Origin: Solirubrobacterales bacterium
GTDB taxonomy: Bacteria > Actinomycetota > Thermoleophilia > Solirubrobacterales > 70-9
Direction: 5' to 3'
DNA: 23,335 nt
Assembly (NCBI GenBank): GCA_030835185.1
Contig: JAUQWL010000060.1
Coordinates: forward strand, 1-23,335
The notes under the pieces were generated by a model. The model did no database searches, was not told the origin of the DNA, and saw nothing but the letters and a program-made list of their open reading frames with translations. Shown piece by piece: positions 22,488-23,335 of this stretch; position 1 is the stretch's first letter, and each line of letters starts with the position of its first letter. The translations under genes were made by a program, and so were the position numbers.

Positions 22488-23335
22488 GTTCGTCGCCGAT
22501 ACTGACCGAAACGCCCCAACAGGCCGACCGGGCGGTCACGAGCTACGAGAAGTCCGTCCCGGGACGGCGCGCCGCACAGCTTCCGGAATCCGGGGTTGAC
22601 GAAAAGCCGATCGAGGAGTTGATACCGGCCGGGCTCCTGCGGGACGAGCCGGCCGGCCTGCCCGAGGTCTCCGAGCAGGAGATCATCCGCCACTACAATC
22701 GCCTGTCGCGACGGAACTTCGACCTCGATACGGGCTTTTACCCACTCGGATCCTGCACCATGAAGTACAACCCGCGCCTGAACGAGCGGGTCGCGGCGCT
22801 GCCGGGCAATTCCAGGCTTCATCCCGCTGCCGATGCGGAAGACGCCCAGGGTGCGCTCGAGCTCATGTACCTCTTCCAGGAGTCGCTCTCCGAGATATGC
22901 GGCCTTCCCCACGTGAGCCTTCAGCCGTCGGCCGGATCCCAGGGCGAGCTGGCCGGGCTCCTGCTGACCAGGGCCTATCACGCCGATCGCGGCCGGAATC
23001 CGCAGAAGGTGCTCACCCCGGACACCGCTCACGGAACCAATCCGGCCTCGGTCTCGATGGCAGGCTACGAAGTGGTCAAGGTCGCAACCGACGGCGACGG
23101 TGGCGTCGACATGGATGACCTGCGCTCGAAAGTCGACGAGGACGTCGCCTGCCTGATGCTGACCAACCCGAACACCCTCGGCGTCTTCGACCGCAACATC
23201 GCCGAGATCTCGTCGCTCGTCCACGAGGCGGGAGGCCTGCTCTACTACGACGGTGCCAACCTGAACGCGATCATGGGCCAGGCCAGGCCGGGGGACATGG
23301 GCTTCGACATCGTCCACGTCAACCTCCACAAGTCC
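22484..23335 (+). CDS. gcvPB: Glycine dehydrogenase (decarboxylating) subunit 2, N-terminal part (3' cut by the window)
   Basis: This is the PLP-bearing half of the P protein. The 284 codons in the window run open to the last base. Motifs are FYPLGSCTMKYNPRLNE (from about residue 86), LQPSAGSQGELAGLLL, TPDTAHGTNPASVSMAGYEVV, LTNPNTLGVFD, YYDGANLNAIMG and DIVHVNLHKS, where K283, three bases from the window end, is the family's PLP lysine. The family is usually ~480-500 residues, so about 40 percent is missing downstream. The start is GTG 22484, overlapping the gcvPA stop. There is no stop or frameshift in the visible part. Confidence 0.95.
   Translation, partial: MSSSPILTETPQQADRAVTSYEKSVPGRRAAQLPESGVDEKPIEELIPAGLLRDEPAGLPEVSEQEIIRHYNRLSRRNFDLDTGFYPLGSCTMKYNPRLNERVAALPGNSRLHPAADAEDAQGALELMYLFQESLSEICGLPHVSLQPSAGSQGELAGLLLTRAYHADRGRNPQKVLTPDTAHGTNPASVSMAGYEVVKVATDGDGGVDMDDLRSKVDEDVACLMLTNPNTLGVFDRNIAEISSLVHEAGGLLYYDGANLNAIMGQARPGDMGFDIVHVNLHKS

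Noticed and set aside
22202..23329. 375-codon minus-strand ORF opposite gcvPA/gcvPB
   Set aside because: The plus strand carries unambiguous P-protein motifs; the minus translation has none.
1..23335. Mobile elements, prophage, CRISPR arrays, toxin-antitoxin or defence genes
   Set aside because: No transposase or integrase motifs, no regularly spaced repeats beyond those listed, and gene content and composition are uniform.

Overview
The window comes from a high-GC actinobacterium. I infer the class Thermoleophilia (order Solirubrobacterales or a relative). The reasons are the G+C-rich sequence, an actinobacterial-style division and cell wall (dcw) cluster without ftsA, several starts that look leaderless, and a MurG with a divergent acceptor motif that I remember from that class. 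The class assignment rests on memory and should be tested with a marker-gene tree.

Layout. (1) 1-1862: the 3' end of a Tad/type II secretion-like operon, with the last 49 codons of a CpaF/TadA ATPase, then tadB and tadC, all overlapping by a few bases. (2) 1924-2754, minus strand: a conserved two-helix membrane protein of unknown function, convergent with tadC. (3) 2755-3069: a divergent control region with four 10-bp-phased GTGG repeats (a MraZ operator) and a 15-bp-stem hairpin in the mraZ leader. (4) 3070-16419: a compact dcw operon in classical order, mraZ-rsmH-ftsL-ftsI-murE-murF-mraY-murD-ftsW-murG-murC-ftsQ, nearly all joined by stop/start overlaps. murD follows a 37-bp gap, murE appears to have its own leaderless promoter, and murG starts 83 bp inside ftsW. 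(5) 16420-16808: a 389-bp control region with a near-consensus promoter (TTGACA, 17 bp, TACTTT) and a structured, repeat-containing leader with a possible 30-codon upstream ORF ending at the ftsZ start. (6) 16809-17891: ftsZ. (7) 17997-23335: NADP-type glutamate dehydrogenase, followed by the glycine cleavage genes gcvT-gcvH-gcvPA-gcvPB, the last cut by the window edge.

How the genes work together. MraZ probably controls the cluster that carries it. MurC (L-Ala), MurD (D-Glu), MurE (meso-DAP, from its DNPR motif) and MurF (D-Ala-D-Ala) build the UDP-MurNAc-pentapeptide. MraY and MurG turn it into lipid I and lipid II. FtsW polymerises and FtsI cross-links septal peptidoglycan, FtsL and FtsQ activate them, and FtsZ forms the division ring. 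The downstream genes are metabolic: GdhA assimilates ammonium and the glycine cleavage system releases ammonium and a one-carbon unit. murB, ddl, ftsA, sepF, ylmD/E and divIVA are not in this window.

I found no mobile element, CRISPR array, rRNA or convincing tRNA. The region is conserved housekeeping DNA. The most unusual signals are regulatory: the MraZ repeat operator and leader hairpin, the leaderless-start signature (TANNNT followed 6-7 nt later by the start codon), the ftsZ leader, and the ftsW/murG overlap.
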